This document shows, in pieces, positions 6,878 to 7,087 of a stretch of DNA of 7,087 bases. Position 1 is the first letter of the stretch. Each line of letters begins with the position of its first letter. The stretch is taken from the NCBI GenBank assembly GCA_937959095.1, contig CALGLY010000637.1, positions 1-7,087 on the forward strand, in the 5' to 3' direction. The notes below the pieces were generated by a model that was given only the letters and a program-made list of their open reading frames with translations, had not been told where the DNA came from and did no database searches. The DNA comes from an uncultured Saprospiraceae bacterium (GTDB lineage: Bacteria > Bacteroidota > Bacteroidia > Chitinophagales > Saprospiraceae). The translations under genes and the position numbers were made by a program.

Positions 6878-7087
6878 GACTCTCGGCTACATTCTACTAA
6901 GTACTGATTTAGAGTTTATTATAAAACATTTAAACCTTGTTTTAATAGGGTGTAATCCCATAATTTCAAACCTTAAAATTGGCGAAATTACAGATGAAAT
7001 TATTCCATCTACCCGCTAAGGCAATTCCTCTTAAAAACATAAGAGGTTCTACATTTATAGGATACCAAAAAGAAGAAGGGCACTTAA

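Larger units (their letters stand above)
6568..7087. other. Gene-poor tail with short remnant-like open stretches
   Basis: These 520 bases are A/T-rich and contain no complete gene I can defend. Besides the two remnants listed separately there is a plus-strand open stretch at 6867-7019 (50 codons without a usual start, including LNLVLIGCNPIISNLKIGE). An ATG at 6994 opens a frame (MKLFHLPAKAIPLKNIRG...) that is still open after 31 codons at the window edge. A 7-bp hairpin, CCTCTTA (7027-7033) with TAAGAGG (7040-7046), lies inside that frame. Successive open stretches in different frames look like decayed coding sequence, but they are short enough to be chance. Confidence 0.4.

Noticed and set aside
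1..7087. CRISPR array, tRNA, rRNA, riboswitch or phage attachment site
   Set aside because: I found no regularly spaced repeats, no cloverleaf sequence, no rRNA-like segment and no recognisable aptamer on either strand.

Overview
This window reads as chromosomal DNA from a member of the Bacteroidota. The clues are an A/T-rich genome without clear Shine-Dalgarno sequences before the main genes, a cytoplasmic multi-domain hybrid histidine kinase of the kind common in that phylum, and a long UvrD/AddA-like helicase whose opening residues (MNLKIISAGAGSGKTYRLTQ) match my recollection of Bacteroidota homologues. I cannot assign a genus; the phylum call is inference.

Layout. Bases 1-156 are non-coding and hold a 9-bp inverted repeat and an 11-bp tandem duplication. 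Bases 157-2586 (minus strand) encode an 809-residue soluble hybrid sensor kinase with the order GAF-like, PAS, HisKA, HATPase, receiver, Hpt. A divergent intergenic region (2587-2863) holds two copies of a TTTGTTAAA..GCAAA motif set three helical turns apart and a strong hairpin. On the plus strand, a small, very A/T-rich membrane protein of unknown function (about 113 residues) is followed 14 bases later by a 1077-residue superfamily 1 helicase (3220-6453). The helicase has all the UvrD/RecB motifs, but its C-terminal nuclease-like fold has lost the usual catalytic D-x-K. About 63 bases beyond the helicase lies a perfect 24-bp inverted repeat with a 4-base loop (6516-6567). The last 520 bases hold no convincing complete gene, only short open stretches that look like gene remnants.

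How they work together. The kinase and the plus-strand pair are divergently transcribed and show no functional link. The kinase can pass phosphate internally (His317 to Asp607 to His753) but must hand it to a response regulator outside the window. The helicase probably works with a nuclease encoded elsewhere in double-strand break repair. The membrane protein is probably co-transcribed with the helicase because of the tight spacing, but nothing shows they act together. I see no clearly new multi-gene system. The most useful leads are the degenerate nuclease domain, the long palindrome, and the A/T-rich orphan gene in front of the helicase.
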